From Novosphingobium sp. BW1 (GTDB lineage Bacteria; Pseudomonadota; Alphaproteobacteria; Sphingomonadales; Sphingomonadaceae), in the NCBI RefSeq assembly GCF_008107685.1, contig NZ_VIRF01000083.1, positions 1-61,682 on the forward strand: 61,682 nucleotides of DNA. Reading direction: 5' to 3'. Positions within the stretch are counted from its first letter, which is position 1, and the number at the start of each line of letters is the position of its first letter. The notes beneath the pieces are model-generated. The model was not told the DNA's origin. It did no database searches and saw only the letters and a program-made list of their open reading frames with translations. Below, piece by piece: positions 1-10,458 of the stretch. Position numbers and translations under genes: made by a program.

Positions 1-103
1 AACGGGCGGTCGAAGAGAGCCGCTGCAACGACCGCGTCGCCGAAGATCTCCCCCCTCTCTGCGAAGCTGCGGTTGGAAGGGAGGATTGAGGTGGTGCCGG
101 TTT
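1..103 (-). pseudogene. istB: IS21-family IstB ATPase fragment, cut by the window edge
   Basis: Read on the minus strand, this stretch gives about 33 residues that resemble the C-terminal half of IstB, the ATP-binding helper of IS21 transposition. The recognisable core is FAERGEIFGDAVVAAALFDR, close to the family pattern SNRSFAEWGEVFGDAVVAAALLDR. No stop interrupts the piece. It continues past the left edge of the window, and its N-terminal side (higher coordinates) has no matching partner, so it is a remnant or the edge of a damaged copy. The family call is from memory of the motif. Confidence 0.55.
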
Positions 104-213
104 TTCGAACAAGGCGTTAAGCCACTCAGAGGTGGCCTGGAGAATCTGCACACTGAGATAATTGGATTTTCTGCCTGAAGGCAGCCAGAAAGGCTGCGAG
201 ACAGGAGCAGAAA

Positions 214-787
214 ATGAGCAGACGACCCCGGCGCAACCACAGCCCGGCATTCAAGGCGAAGGTGGCGCTTGCCGCGATCAAGGGCGAGAAGACGTTGGCC
301 CAGCTGGCGCACGACTATTGCTGCCAGGCCTGGAACAAGCTCGTTGATCAGCCTAGGCGTATCATGACCATCGGACGCCGCAAATGGGCCCGTAGGTTCT
401 GATCAATGCAGGTTGGTATTAAAGCGCGATCCACATCATCGGCAGCGGGAGATCAGCCAAAGCCAAATTGCAGCTTGACTCTTAGAAGGGCGTCAAGGGC
501 CGCCAATTCGCCAGCCAGGCTTTCACCGGCGTGCTGCGGCGCAAGGGGATTGCCATCAGCATGGACGGGGCGTCGCCTGGCGCGACAATGTCGTGGTCGA
601 GCGGCTGTAACGCTTGATGAAGTACGCGGAAGTCTACCTGCACGCCGACGCTTAGGTCAGCGAAGCACGCAGTTTGATCGGCCGATACCTGGGCTTCTAC
701 AACGCCCGGAGACCTCACTCGAGCCTCGGTGGGCGTACGCCTGATCGAACCTACTTTGATAATCTGCCGCAGGCCATGGCAGCGTGA
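214..787 (+). pseudogene. Degenerate IS3-family transposase (orfA N-terminus joined to orfB C-terminus)
   Basis: The first about 32 residues, beginning MSRRPRRNHSPAFKAKVALA, match the N-terminus of IS3-type OrfA (the helix-turn-helix part). The frame then leaves the family near 312 and stops at 402. From about 497 a different frame resumes the C-terminal DDE integrase of OrfB, with pieces such as RQFASQAFTGVL and GIAISMDG. After further frame changes and an in-frame TAG near 655, the canonical end IGRYLGFYNARRPHSSL follows, finishing at the TGA at 785-787. The middle of the element is deleted and at least two more lesions are present, so it cannot make an active transposase. Neighbouring IS21 debris suggests an insertion hot spot. 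Confidence 0.8.
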
Positions 788-794
788 ATTGGCC

Positions 795-857
795 GCCACT
801 TGCGGGGCGTCATGGAGGTCGGGCGTAGCCCGGCCGGAGTGACGCCCCGCAAGTGGC
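795..857. repeat. Perfect 18-bp inverted repeat downstream of the IS3 remnant
   Basis: The arms at 795-812 (GCCACTTGCGGGGCGTCA) and 840-857 are exact reverse complements, separated by 27 nt that contain a further short GGGC/GCCC pairing. It lies just after the transposase stop codon. It may be the end of the insertion sequence or a terminator-like hairpin; there is no T-run after it. Confidence 0.75.
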
Positions 858-1061
858 AGCTTGAGCCACCAGACCGCAGATGATCCACGTATCAAACGTC
901 AAAGCCTGTTCAGATAAACCAAGCTACCTCTGCCTGCGAGGGGACGTGAGAGATGCTTCAAATCTTAAGAACGGCGCGTTCTGCGTTAACTCTAGACGGA
1001 TGCAATCCGGTAGCTCCTCGCGCGCTAGAGGGAGACTGTCATCTCCTGGGAGTTAAGCACA

Positions 1062-1226
1062 GTGGCGACCGCGTTTTCCGATATCGAGACCTCTGCACCG
1101 ACTATGGCCGTGCAGGCCACTACGCCTGACGCACGTCCGCGCATGCGGGGCATCTTTCCGGGGCTTCTCGTCGCCGTGCCGATTTCGCTGGTGCTGTGGG
1201 CGGGGATCTTCGAGCTCATCTTCTAA
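1062..1226 (+). CDS. Small single-span membrane protein, 54 aa, hypothetical
   Basis: A GTG-initiated frame of 54 codons runs to TAA at 1224-1226. A GGGAG at 1048-1052 sits about 9 nt before the start and could serve as the ribosome binding site. The first about 30 residues are polar and Pro/Thr-rich. The last about 23 residues (from GIFPGLLVAVPISLVLWAGI onward) form one clear hydrophobic helix that ends at the C-terminus, so a tail-anchored inner-membrane protein is predicted. No family is recognised. It is convergent with the cytochrome b gene, 19 bp away. Antisense frames across it are longer but lack any family signal. Confidence 0.5.
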   Translation: MATAFSDIETSAPTMAVQATTPDARPRMRGIFPGLLVAVPISLVLWAGIFELIF

Positions 1227-1245
1227 AGGCTCGCCCTCCGTTCTG

Positions 1246-1935
1246 TCAGGACGTGAGCGGGGGAGCCCCCAGCCACAACCAGATCGCAAAGCCGATCGCG
1301 ATCCCGGCGCAGATCAGCGCACGCCACGCGGGAACCGGGGCCATGCCTTTCGTGCCTGCGGGGGCAGGGCGGTGGCCGGTGACCATCGGGGCGACAAGGT
1401 TGTCGCGCTTGATGGTGCGGTAGAAGAGGATCGCGGCCAGGTGCAGGCCGATCACCGCGAGAATGAGATTGAAGCCGACTTCGGTGTGCCACTCGGTCGC
1501 CTCGTAGGCGAGCTCGAAACCGGCCAGGTCGTACAGGGGGCCTGCCGCTCCATAATCGGGGTCGCCGCTGATGAGGCCTGGCGCCACCTGCAGCGCCATG
1601 GCAGCCAGAAGAGCCAGAACGCTCCACCCACCGGCCGCGTTGTGGCCGACGGTGATATCATGGCCCGGCTTGCCGAGCGAGCCGAGGTAGCGCCCCACCG
1701 CCAGGGGGCCGCGCACGAAATTCGTAAAACGCGCCGTCGAACTGCCCACGAAACCCCACAGCACGCGGAACGTGAGCAGAGCGGTGAGCGCAAGACCCAG
1801 GCGCATGTGCCAGGTCATCTCGTCGTTCTCCGCTGTCCACCAGAGCGCCGGGATCAGTCCCACGAAGCACCAGTGGCACACGCGGACCGGAAGGTCCCAG
1901 AGCCGGATACGGGTCTGTCCGGGACCTTCCGTCAT
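1246..1935 (-). CDS. Cytochrome b561/b6-type membrane cytochrome
   Basis: About 229 residues with four to five hydrophobic spans and the histidines expected of a di-haem b-type cytochrome: VCHWCF near residue 20, TWHMRLG near 43, TEWHTEVGF near 150 and GLHLAAILFY near 163. This is the prokaryotic cytochrome b561 / Ni-Fe hydrogenase b-subunit-like family, which passes electrons between quinol and a c-type partner in the inner membrane. The partner is probably the c'-type cytochrome immediately upstream, whose stop codon nearly touches this start. ATG at 1935 is chosen because AGGAAGG lies about 8 nt before it; a GTG at 1938 is also possible. Confidence 0.85.
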   Translation of the reverse strand: MTEGPGQTRIRLWDLPVRVCHWCFVGLIPALWWTAENDEMTWHMRLGLALTALLTFRVLWGFVGSSTARFTNFVRGPLAVGRYLGSLGKPGHDITVGHNAAGGWSVLALLAAMALQVAPGLISGDPDYGAAGPLYDLAGFELAYEATEWHTEVGFNLILAVIGLHLAAILFYRTIKRDNLVAPMVTGHRPAPAGTKGMAPVPAWRALICAGIAIGFAIWLWLGAPPLTS

Positions 1936-1939
1936 CACG

Positions 1940-2470
1940 TCAGCCTTCCTTCTTTTCCTTGCGGAAGTCGTCGTGGCAGCCCTTGCAGGCCATGCCGACG
2001 TTACCGAAGGCTTCCTTGGTCGCGGCCGCGTCTTCGCTCTGCGCAGCGGTGCGCAGCGCCATGGTGGCGTCGATCAGCTTGGTGGCGGCCGCCTCGAAGT
2101 CTTCGGGGCGTTCCCAGACGGTAGCAAGCGCGTCGGTTTCTTCACCCGAATCCGGGCCGGTGCCGGCGGGGAAGAGGGCGGGGATCTTCTGCGCCGCGGT
2201 GACCATTTCAGTGGCGTTCTCGCCAATGTCCTCGAAGTCCGGATCGCTCTCGTCGAGTTCGGCCTTGTTGGCCTTCATCGCCTTGGCGAGCGCCTTGAAG
2301 TTGTCTTCGCGCGCCTCGATGGTGGCTTCGGCGTCAACGGCACCGATCGAGGGATCGACGCTGGCCGCTTCGGTCGGATCGCCGTCGGGCTCCGAGCCGC
2401 TGCAGGCCGAGAGCGAAAGGACGATAGCAAGGGCGGGGGCGGCAAGCCCGGTGACAGACTTCAAGGCCAT
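1940..2470 (-). CDS. Cytochrome c' family lipoprotein
   Basis: 176 residues. A signal peptide ends in a lipobox, LSAC, near residue 25, so the protein is probably lipid-anchored and faces the periplasm. The C-terminus carries one c-type haem site, CKGCH, followed by a short basic tail, as in the four-helix cytochrome c' family where the haem site is C-terminal. The start at 2470 fits the signal peptide and has AGGAG just upstream; a longer reading to 2557 would add a non-signal extension. It forms a two-gene unit with the membrane cytochrome b and likely exchanges electrons with it. Confidence 0.88.
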   Translation of the reverse strand: MALKSVTGLAAPALAIVLSLSACSGSEPDGDPTEAASVDPSIGAVDAEATIEAREDNFKALAKAMKANKAELDESDPDFEDIGENATEMVTAAQKIPALFPAGTGPDSGEETDALATVWERPEDFEAAATKLIDATMALRTAAQSEDAAATKEAFGNVGMACKGCHDDFRKEKKEG

Positions 2471-2598
2471 GTGCGGTTCTCCTGTTGCATATTCTGGCAG
2501 CGTTATACCGAATGCCACGAACGAATGAAGTGACAGAATGTTGCATCTGCGAAGCAAGAGGCTTCGGCTTTCGTCTCTTCCAAGGGGATGACAGCCGG

Positions 2599-3024
2599 TC
2601 AGCGGTTAGGTGCCGGGAACGGCACAGCCTCCTCCGGCCAATCCGCAAAGGGCTGGCGCACCGCGTCCCAATCGGGGGGGAAGCGCAAGTTGAGCGCGGT
2701 GAGGGGCGTGCCTTCGAGCCGGGACGCCTCGTGGCCCTGTCCCTGTGTGTCGACGAAGACGAAGGCATCGCCGGGCCGGGCGATCGCCTCGCGCAAGGAC
2801 CCGCCGGTCACACGGATGCGCAGGGCGCCTTCGAGGACGAGTTGGAAGCTGCCGCAGCCTTTGGATGTGTGGAAGGGATCGACGAGCGGGCCGATGTCCC
2901 AGACCAGCGTGCGCCAGCCGGGGGTGGAGAGCGGGGGATCGCCATACTCAGGGGCTGAACGTACCGTGACGGGCGCCAGACAGGAGTGCCCATCCGCCCG
3001 GGCGTAGACCACATGAACCGCCAT
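2599..3024 (-). CDS. Cupin-fold protein, hypothetical
   Basis: 141 residues whose central part (about 35-110) reads as one cupin beta-barrel: a segment around DPFHTSKGCGSFQLVLEG, a Gly/Asp turn at RPGDAFVFVDT, and HEASRLEGTPLTALNLRFPP at the end. The usual two-histidine metal motif is incomplete (one His in FHTSKG and one in GHEA), so metal binding is uncertain. The N-terminus MAVHVVYARADGH is not a signal peptide, so the protein is cytosolic. The gene stands alone between the cytochrome pair and phoX. The substrate cannot be told from the sequence. Confidence 0.65.
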   Translation of the reverse strand: MAVHVVYARADGHSCLAPVTVRSAPEYGDPPLSTPGWRTLVWDIGPLVDPFHTSKGCGSFQLVLEGALRIRVTGGSLREAIARPGDAFVFVDTQGQGHEASRLEGTPLTALNLRFPPDWDAVRQPFADWPEEAVPFPAPNR

Positions 3025-3176
3025 CCCTGCTCCCTCCTGCCGTGAAGGCGAGGCTAGGTGATGTACGGGCGCGGCACGAGTGCCGATTGCGCCCCTGTTC
3101 AGTGAATGGATATGCGAAGAGGGAGGGGGCCATCTGCGCGCCCTCCCTCCTGCACGGCTTTTGCCGGTGTGGCGCC

Positions 3177-5627
3177 TTAGAGTGCGATCACCCCGCCATC
3201 GTCCTTGGTGATCGCGACCACGGCCGAGCGGGGCCGCGAGGAGGCCGCGGCATTGGTCTGGCTTTCGGGCCAGTGGCTGGTCACGTTACTGGCATCGCCG
3301 CGTTCGCCCGGGTGCTGGATGCCCACGAAGAGCGTGCGGCCATCGGGCGTCATGTCGATGCCGGTGATCTCGCACTCGACCGGGCCGACGAGGAAGCGGC
3401 GCAGCGTGGCCGGGGTGGCAAGGGCGCCAACGTGCGTACCTTGCGTGGTTGTCTGCGTGCCGTCGGTGTTGGTGACGGTGAAGGCGTTGCCATCGCCTAC
3501 GCTGCCGGGCATCGCGGCCAGCATCATGCAGTTGGTGATGTCGGTCATCGCGCCATCGTCGGTCTGGATCCAGAACACCGGGTTGAACTGGCCCGAGACC
3601 GCGCTCTCGCGCGAGAAATAGGCGCCGTCCGGGCTCGAGAAGTCGTTGCTGGTGTCGAGGTCCGAGATATTGATGTTGGTCTGCTCGAAGGCGGTGTCGC
3701 AGTCGAGCGTGTCCGCACCGAACATGTAGATATCCCAGGCGAAGGTGTGCGCCGCCGTGGTGTCGCCGTCCTCGCGCAGGCGCACGATGTGGCCGTTGGG
3801 GTTGCCCGAATTCCAGTACGAGCGCGGGTTTGGCGCATTGGTGCCGTCGACCGGGCGGTTGGAGTTGTTCGAATTGGTGAGGGTCAGGTAGATCTCACCC
3901 GTGACAGGGTTGCCTGCGGTCCACTCGGGGCGGTCCATCGGGGTGGCGCCCAGCGCGTCTGCGGCGAGACGCGGGTTGATCAGGATGTCGGCCTGGTCGG
4001 CGAAGGTGTACTCGGGATAGCTGCCCGAAGCCGGGCGCGGCGGGACCTGGCCATGGACCAGGGGAAGCCATTCGCCGGTCCCATCCGCGTTGAAGCGCGC
4101 AACGTAGAGCGTACCGTGGTCGAGGTACTTGTCGCCGACGGCGAGGCGGTCGGCGTTGCTGGCATCGCCTGCGTTCCAGTTCGCGTCCGAAACGTACTTG
4201 TAGAGGTACTCGCCGCGCGAATCGTCGCCCATGTAAGCCGCGACCGGCTGCCCGACGACGGCGCGCACGAAGGCGCCTTCATGGCCGAAGCGGCCGAGCG
4301 CGGTGCGCTTGCGTGGCGTCGAAGTGGGATCGTAAGGATCAATCTCGACGACCCAACCGAACTGGAAGGGCTCGTTGCGGAAATCCTCGGTCGCATCCGC
4401 GCCCATGATCGTCGCGTTCCAGCGGGTGATCGTGGTGTCGGTGGTGGACGCGCTCGACCAGCCGTAGTTGCCGCTCGTGCTGCGCACGCCGTAGCGCTGA
4501 AGCGAGGTCAGCTGCGCCGGGGTGCGGTTGGCATCATCGCCGCTGTCGCGGCGGAAGTAGCCGGCCCAGTTTTCCTCGCAAGTGAGGTTGGTGTGCCAGG
4601 CCGAGATACCGTTGGCGCAGTTGTTGATGGTGCCGCGCCCGCTTGTGCCATCGGCCGAGTAGGCGGTGGTCATCCAGGCCGAGCCTGCCGCCGGGCCCGA
4701 CAGCGTCATCGGCGTGTTGGGGGTGATGCGGCGGTTGAAGCTGCTGTCCTGGACGTAGGACCAGGTGCGGTTGCCGCTGTCGACATATTCGGCGACCGAG
4801 ACGCCGTGGCACTCGATTTCCTTGCGCACTTCCTCCAGCGGACGGGCGCCACCGATGGTCGTGGGGCCTGCGGGGTGGAGGTAGTCCTCTGTGATGTTCT
4901 CGTGGTTCTGGACCATGAGCCCACGGGTGTTGGCCATATCGTCGGGCGCGCCTGCGGCGGAGAGGCCGAAGTAGTGCAGGGCGTCGGCGTGGTCGCCGAT
5001 GCGGTTGGCAAAGTCGGTGTCGGAGCCGTCATTGGCATAGGGCGGGGTCGCGGCGGTGAGCGGGTCGCCCAGGCGCGTCATGACGGTGACCGAGTAGCCG
5101 GTGGGGACGAGGACCGTGTCGGCAAGGCTGTGCTCAACCGCAGTGAAGCCCAGGACCGCGGGCGAGACGCGCACGTAAGTCACGGCCTTGCGCTCGATGC
5201 CCTCGCTGGTGGTCGCGATGAAAGTGAAGGCGAGGTCGATGGCATCTTCCACGGCGGGTGCGAGGAAGGTCGCGGTGGTGCCGTCCAGCGTCAGCTCGAC
5301 ATCCGGGCCATCGGTCTGGATCCAGGTGGTGGTGCTCGCCGATCCGGCGACCACGGTACCCGTCAGCGTGACGACGCGGCCCGCGCTGGTGACTGCGTTG
5401 CTGCCCGCGTTCACGATGATGCCCGCATCCGAGCCTGTGTTGTCATCGTCACAGGCGGCCAGCATCGCGGTGCCCATCAGCGCCATGCCGGTGGCCTTGG
5501 CGCCGCCCATGAGCGTCTGGCGGCGCGAAAAGCGGTTGTCCGCGAGCGTTTCGAGCGAAGGGGTGGTGGTATCGTTGGTGTCGACGTCGCCGTCGCTGTA
5601 ACCGTAGGCAGGATCGAGAGGTGTCAT
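3177..5627 (-). CDS. PhoX-family alkaline phosphatase (DUF839) with an N-terminal Ig-like domain
   Basis: 816 residues. A twin-arginine signal (FSRRQTLMGGAKATGMALMG, near residue 33) ends in LAAC, so export in folded form by Tat and lipid anchoring are both possible. Residues about 68-150 look like an Ig/PKD-type beta domain (VTLTGTVVAGSASTTTWIQT and TATFLAPA), which ordinary PhoX lacks. From about 165 the PhoX beta-propeller follows, with family segments such as GLMVQNHENITEDYLHP, ALGRFGHEGAFVRAV and the C-terminal TPDGRTLFVGIQHPGERGD. PhoX enzymes are Ca/Fe-dependent phosphomonoesterases used in phosphate starvation. It is divergent from rpoZ across a 362-bp gap. Confidence 0.88.
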   Translation of the reverse strand: MTPLDPAYGYSDGDVDTNDTTTPSLETLADNRFSRRQTLMGGAKATGMALMGTAMLAACDDDNTGSDAGIIVNAGSNAVTSAGRVVTLTGTVVAGSASTTTWIQTDGPDVELTLDGTTATFLAPAVEDAIDLAFTFIATTSEGIERKAVTYVRVSPAVLGFTAVEHSLADTVLVPTGYSVTVMTRLGDPLTAATPPYANDGSDTDFANRIGDHADALHYFGLSAAGAPDDMANTRGLMVQNHENITEDYLHPAGPTTIGGARPLEEVRKEIECHGVSVAEYVDSGNRTWSYVQDSSFNRRITPNTPMTLSGPAAGSAWMTTAYSADGTSGRGTINNCANGISAWHTNLTCEENWAGYFRRDSGDDANRTPAQLTSLQRYGVRSTSGNYGWSSASTTDTTITRWNATIMGADATEDFRNEPFQFGWVVEIDPYDPTSTPRKRTALGRFGHEGAFVRAVVGQPVAAYMGDDSRGEYLYKYVSDANWNAGDASNADRLAVGDKYLDHGTLYVARFNADGTGEWLPLVHGQVPPRPASGSYPEYTFADQADILINPRLAADALGATPMDRPEWTAGNPVTGEIYLTLTNSNNSNRPVDGTNAPNPRSYWNSGNPNGHIVRLREDGDTTAAHTFAWDIYMFGADTLDCDTAFEQTNINISDLDTSNDFSSPDGAYFSRESAVSGQFNPVFWIQTDDGAMTDITNCMMLAAMPGSVGDGNAFTVTNTDGTQTTTQGTHVGALATPATLRRFLVGPVECEITGIDMTPDGRTLFVGIQHPGERGDASNVTSHWPESQTNAAASSRPRSAVVAITKDDGGVIAL

Positions 5628-5989
5628 GCTGGAAGAGCCCCATCCGTTTGAAGATGGCGCACCAGTTAAGCGGGGATTGTGTCAGTCGAACGCAAGTTTG
5701 ATGGCGAATACATGACTGTACTTTTGCTGCGCTTCCCTTTTTCTGTGACAGGGAGGTACCTGAAAGCTTCGGGAGCAGGCGGGCGGGATGTTTGGCGATC
5801 GGATCGCCAACTAACCGGCGCCAAGTGGGCATCGATGTCGCGCGAGGGGCCGGGAGTCACCTTTGCTGCCTATGCGAGAAGGCTATGAATGGTCCGGAAA
5901 AGCGGCGTTTTTCGGGATTTTCTTGACTTCTTTGGCTGCCTTCACTAGACAGCGTCCTTTCAGGAAAACCAGTTTCTTACGGAGTGCCC
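5628..5989. promoter_or_regulatory. Divergent phoX/rpoZ intergenic region
   Basis: This gap has no convincing gene. On the rpoZ side, TTGACT at 5923-5928 and TAGACA at 5946-5951 are 17 nt apart and make a plausible sigma-70 promoter, and GGAG at 5981-5984 precedes the rpoZ ATG. On the phoX side, a single CTGTCAC (minus strand, 5745-5751) resembles half of a PHO box, but the second half at 11-nt spacing is not recognisable. Confidence 0.45.
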
Positions 5990-6334
5990 ATGGCGCGCGT
6001 TACCGTCGAAGATTGCGTCGACAAGATCCCCAACCGTTTCGATCTCGTTCTGCTTGCCGCACAGCGTGCGCGCGAGATCTCGGGTGGCGCCGAGCTCACC
6101 GTCGACCGCGACCGTGACAAGAACCCCGTCGTTGCCCTGCGCGAGATCGCCGAGCAGACCGTGGTCCCCACCAACCTCAAGGAATCGCTCGTCACCTCGA
6201 TGCAGCGCGTGCTGCCCGATGACGACGACGAGATGGACGAGATCGGCTCGCTCAGCCAGTCGGCCGAGGCCCTGCGCATCACGGCCTCTGCGCCCACGCG
6301 CAACACCTCGATCGGTGGCGATTACGACGGTTGA
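5990..6334 (+). CDS. rpoZ: DNA-directed RNA polymerase omega subunit
   Basis: 114 residues, beginning [20 protein letters not shown], which is the conserved omega N-terminus that contacts the beta' subunit and assists its folding. The segment [14 protein letters not shown] and the acidic stretch DDDDEMDE are typical of alphaproteobacterial omega. The ATG at 5990 is preferred over the in-frame GTG at 5984 because it gives the universal MARVTVEDC start and has GGAG five bases before it. The C-terminal tail after about residue 75 is variable in the family. Confidence 0.97.
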   Translation: MARVTVEDCVDKIPNRFDLVLLAAQRAREISGGAELTVDRDRDKNPVVALREIAEQTVVPTNLKESLVTSMQRVLPDDDDEMDEIGSLSQSAEALRITASAPTRNTSIGGDYDG

Positions 6335-6380
6335 TCCGCGCCGCTTGACCTCCCCGGCCTGACGCGCAAGACATTGCGAT

Positions 6381-7205
6381 GTGGCCGGGAAGAAAAGAGC
6401 TTTGCCCCGCATTGCGGGTTTGACCGGGGGATCGCCTGACATAGCGGGCGATCCCTCTGGCGCATTGGGCGCCACCATCGCGATCTACAGCGTCAAGGGC
6501 GGCGTGGGCAAAACCACCTTCGCCAGCAATCTGGCCTGGTGCTCGGCGCAGATCTCCGGGCACAGAACACTGTTGTGGGATCTCGATGCCGCAGGCGGTT
6601 CGGGGTTTCTCTATGGGCTGGAGCCCAAGGGGGCGAAGCCCGCGCACGATGTCTTTGCCAAAGAGCGCGCGCCCGAGAAGCTGATCCAGAAGACCGGCTA
6701 TTCCCGCATTCACTTGCTGCCCGCCGACGAATCCATCCGTGCAATCGACGCACGCCTGACCGAGATAGGCAAGCGGCGGCGTCTGGCAAAGCTGACTCGG
6801 GCGCTGGGCGCGGACTATGCGCGCATCCTTCTGGACTGCCCGCCGGTCATCAACGAGCTCTCCGCCCAGATCGTGCGCGCGGCCGATCTTGTCATCGTGC
6901 CGCTGCCGCCATCGCCGCTCTCCACGCGCGCCTTCGATCTTGTCGTGCGCGAGATCGCCGGAAATACCCGTCGCCATCCCCCGATCCTGCCAGTGCTCTC
7001 GATGCTCGACATGCGCCGCACGCTGCACCGCGAGGTGCGTGACCAGCATCCAGGCTGGCCAGCGGTGCCTTATGCCAGCGCGCTTGAGCAATGTGCGGTG
7101 CAGCAACGCCCGGTGGGCGAGATCGCGCCGGGCAGTCCGGCCGCGCGCGCCTTTGCAAACCTTTGGGGCGCAATTGAGCGCAAGCTTGCCGAACGGCGCG
7201 GCTGA
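6381..7205 (+). CDS. ParA/MinD-like P-loop ATPase
   Basis: 274 residues. After a about 30-residue N-terminal extension comes IAIYSVKGGVGKTTFASNLA, the deviant Walker A motif (KGGVGKT) of the ParA/MinD class. The switch I-like LLWDLDAAGGSGFLYGL and Walker B-like ARILLDCPPVINELS follow. Proteins of this class move DNA or protein cargo through ATP-dependent dimerisation. No parB gene is adjacent and the nearest neighbour is rpoZ, so a chromosome partition role is not indicated; the cargo is unknown. The start ATG at 6381 is 46 nt after rpoZ, close enough for co-transcription. Confidence 0.8.
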   Translation: MAGKKRALPRIAGLTGGSPDIAGDPSGALGATIAIYSVKGGVGKTTFASNLAWCSAQISGHRTLLWDLDAAGGSGFLYGLEPKGAKPAHDVFAKERAPEKLIQKTGYSRIHLLPADESIRAIDARLTEIGKRRRLAKLTRALGADYARILLDCPPVINELSAQIVRAADLVIVPLPPSPLSTRAFDLVVREIAGNTRRHPPILPVLSMLDMRRTLHREVRDQHPGWPAVPYASALEQCAVQQRPVGEIAPGSPAARAFANLWGAIERKLAERRG

Positions 7206-7250
7206 CCCGATCGTAGATACGAATGGCGAGAGGGGCTTTCGCCGTCTTTT

Positions 7251-7268
7251 CGCAGCTGCACAGCTGCG
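7251..7268. repeat. 18-bp palindrome CGCAGCTG-CA-CAGCTGCG
   Basis: Two perfect 8-bp arms with a 2-bp spacer lie between the ParA-like gene and the truncated DUF3667 gene. A T-run (TCTTTT, 7245-7250) precedes it on the plus strand, so on neither strand does it look like a canonical terminator for the upstream gene. It may be a regulator binding site. Confidence 0.5.
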
Positions 7269-7311
7269 CTAGCGTCCCGGCGGCACAGCAAGGGGCATGA
7301 AATGAGCACGA

Positions 7312-8148
7312 ATGTCGAAGGCTACCTGGGCGACGCTGCCCGGGCTCGCCTGGAAGCCGGGCGAGCTGACCCGCGCCTATATCGAAGGCGCGCGGGTGCG
7401 TTTTGTATCGCCCATGGCGATGTTCCTGTTCTCGGTCTTCGTGATGTTCGCGGTGCTCCAGATCATGGGGATCGCACCTCCGGTGGATAGCGGCGGGGCC
7501 ATGGAGGCGCACGTCCACAGGCTGGAAGACAGGTTGCAGGACCAGCGCGCGAACCTCGAGAAGGCGCGCGCCTTTACCCAGCCAGACACCCACGAGCGGG
7601 CGATGATCGACAAGGAACTGGCGGCCAATGCCTCCGAGCTTGAAAAGCTGCGCACATTCCCGAGCTACCGCCGCGAGGAAGAGGACGAGGAGCGCTTCAA
7701 CTCGCTCCATTCGGGCTGGAAGCGGCTCGACAAGGGCATCGGAAAGTGGCGCAAGAACTCAGGGCTCATGCTCTACAAGCTCCAGACTAGCGCCTATAAG
7801 TTCTCCTGGCTGCTGATCCCGCTGTCGGTGCCCTTCGTAGCCCTGCTGTTCGTGTGGCGGCGGCGTTTCGGCCTGTACGACCACGCGGTCTTCGTGACCT
7901 ATTCGCTTGCCTTCATGTCGTTCATGGGGATCGTGCTGACCATCGCAAGCGGGCTGGGCGTGCCCTCCACCTGGCTGGTGAACACCTTTGCCATCGTCGC
8001 GGTGATCCACATATACCGGCATCTGAAGGGCGCGTACGAGCTCTCGCACCGCTCCACCGTGTGGCGATGGCTGGTGCTCCTCGTCTTCATCGGCGTGATC
8101 GCCCTTTTGTTCACGACGATCCTGCTTTTTCTGGGCCTGGTCGGCTGA
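7312..8148 (+). CDS. DUF3667-like membrane protein lacking its N-terminal zinc-ribbon part
   Basis: 278 residues. The start region TWATLPGLAWKPGELTRAYI and RFVSPMAMFLFSVFVMFAVL match the part of DUF3667 proteins that normally follows a about 80-residue N-terminus with a Cys-rich zinc ribbon, which is missing here. A first membrane span lies at about 37-57, a charged coiled-coil at about 65-145 (HVHRLEDRLQDQRANLEKAR), and three further spans toward the C-terminus. A second ATG at 7302 in another frame reads MSTNVEG and would join TWATLP if two bases were restored near 7325, as if a Lys codon had lost two bases. The gene therefore looks truncated and frameshifted; whether it is translated from 7312 is unclear. 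Confidence 0.65.
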   Translation: MSKATWATLPGLAWKPGELTRAYIEGARVRFVSPMAMFLFSVFVMFAVLQIMGIAPPVDSGGAMEAHVHRLEDRLQDQRANLEKARAFTQPDTHERAMIDKELAANASELEKLRTFPSYRREEEDEERFNSLHSGWKRLDKGIGKWRKNSGLMLYKLQTSAYKFSWLLIPLSVPFVALLFVWRRRFGLYDHAVFVTYSLAFMSFMGIVLTIASGLGVPSTWLVNTFAIVAVIHIYRHLKGAYELSHRSTVWRWLVLLVFIGVIALLFTTILLFLGLVG

Positions 8149-8173
8149 GGGCGGCGCACATGCAGCAGGCAGC

Positions 8174-8206
8174 AAAAAGGGGCGTCAGGATAAACCCGGC
8201 GCCCCT
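8174..8206 (-). terminator. Rho-independent terminator of ftsH
   Basis: On the minus strand, AGGGGCG pairs with CGCCCCT around a 15-nt loop and is followed by TTTTT. It lies 54 nt after the ftsH stop and points away from that gene. Confidence 0.8.
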
Positions 8207-8259
8207 CCTGCATTCCCCTCTCGGGAACCGTTAGCGGGATCAGAGAGCCTTCCCGGCTG

Positions 8260-10191
<1,932 letters not shown>

Positions 10192-10458
10192 CAGTTCAGT
10201 ACCTGTCCTTTCGCTCCCCTAATGTAGGTGAGCGGGGCTGAATCGCAAGTTAGCCTGCGTATAGTAAACCAAGCTTTCGCCTGCCACCTGCGGGTGTGAA
10301 GTTATGTGTCCATAGGCGCAGGTCGCACGCGCCGTGCAAATGCCGGGCCTTATCCGTCAGATGAACAGCGATTCGCGGTTTGGCTTGCCAATTTTTCGCG
10401 ATGCAGCATCTTCGCAGACTTGGGAAATTTCCGGGTGGGGCAAGAGCAGGGGGATGAC

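Noticed and set aside
3042..5651. Open frame of 869 codons antisense to the PhoX gene
   Set aside because: It is the usual GC-rich mirror of a real gene. It has low-complexity Arg/Gly/Val/Ala composition, no family motif, and the minus strand is PhoX without doubt.
5740..5760. PHO box for phoX
   Set aside because: Only one CTGTCAC half is present. The second half at the needed spacing is absent, so PhoB control is not claimed.
6381..7205. ParA partner of the ParB protein at 50503
   Set aside because: They are 43 kb apart, one in the core region and one in the island. Nothing in the sequence links them.
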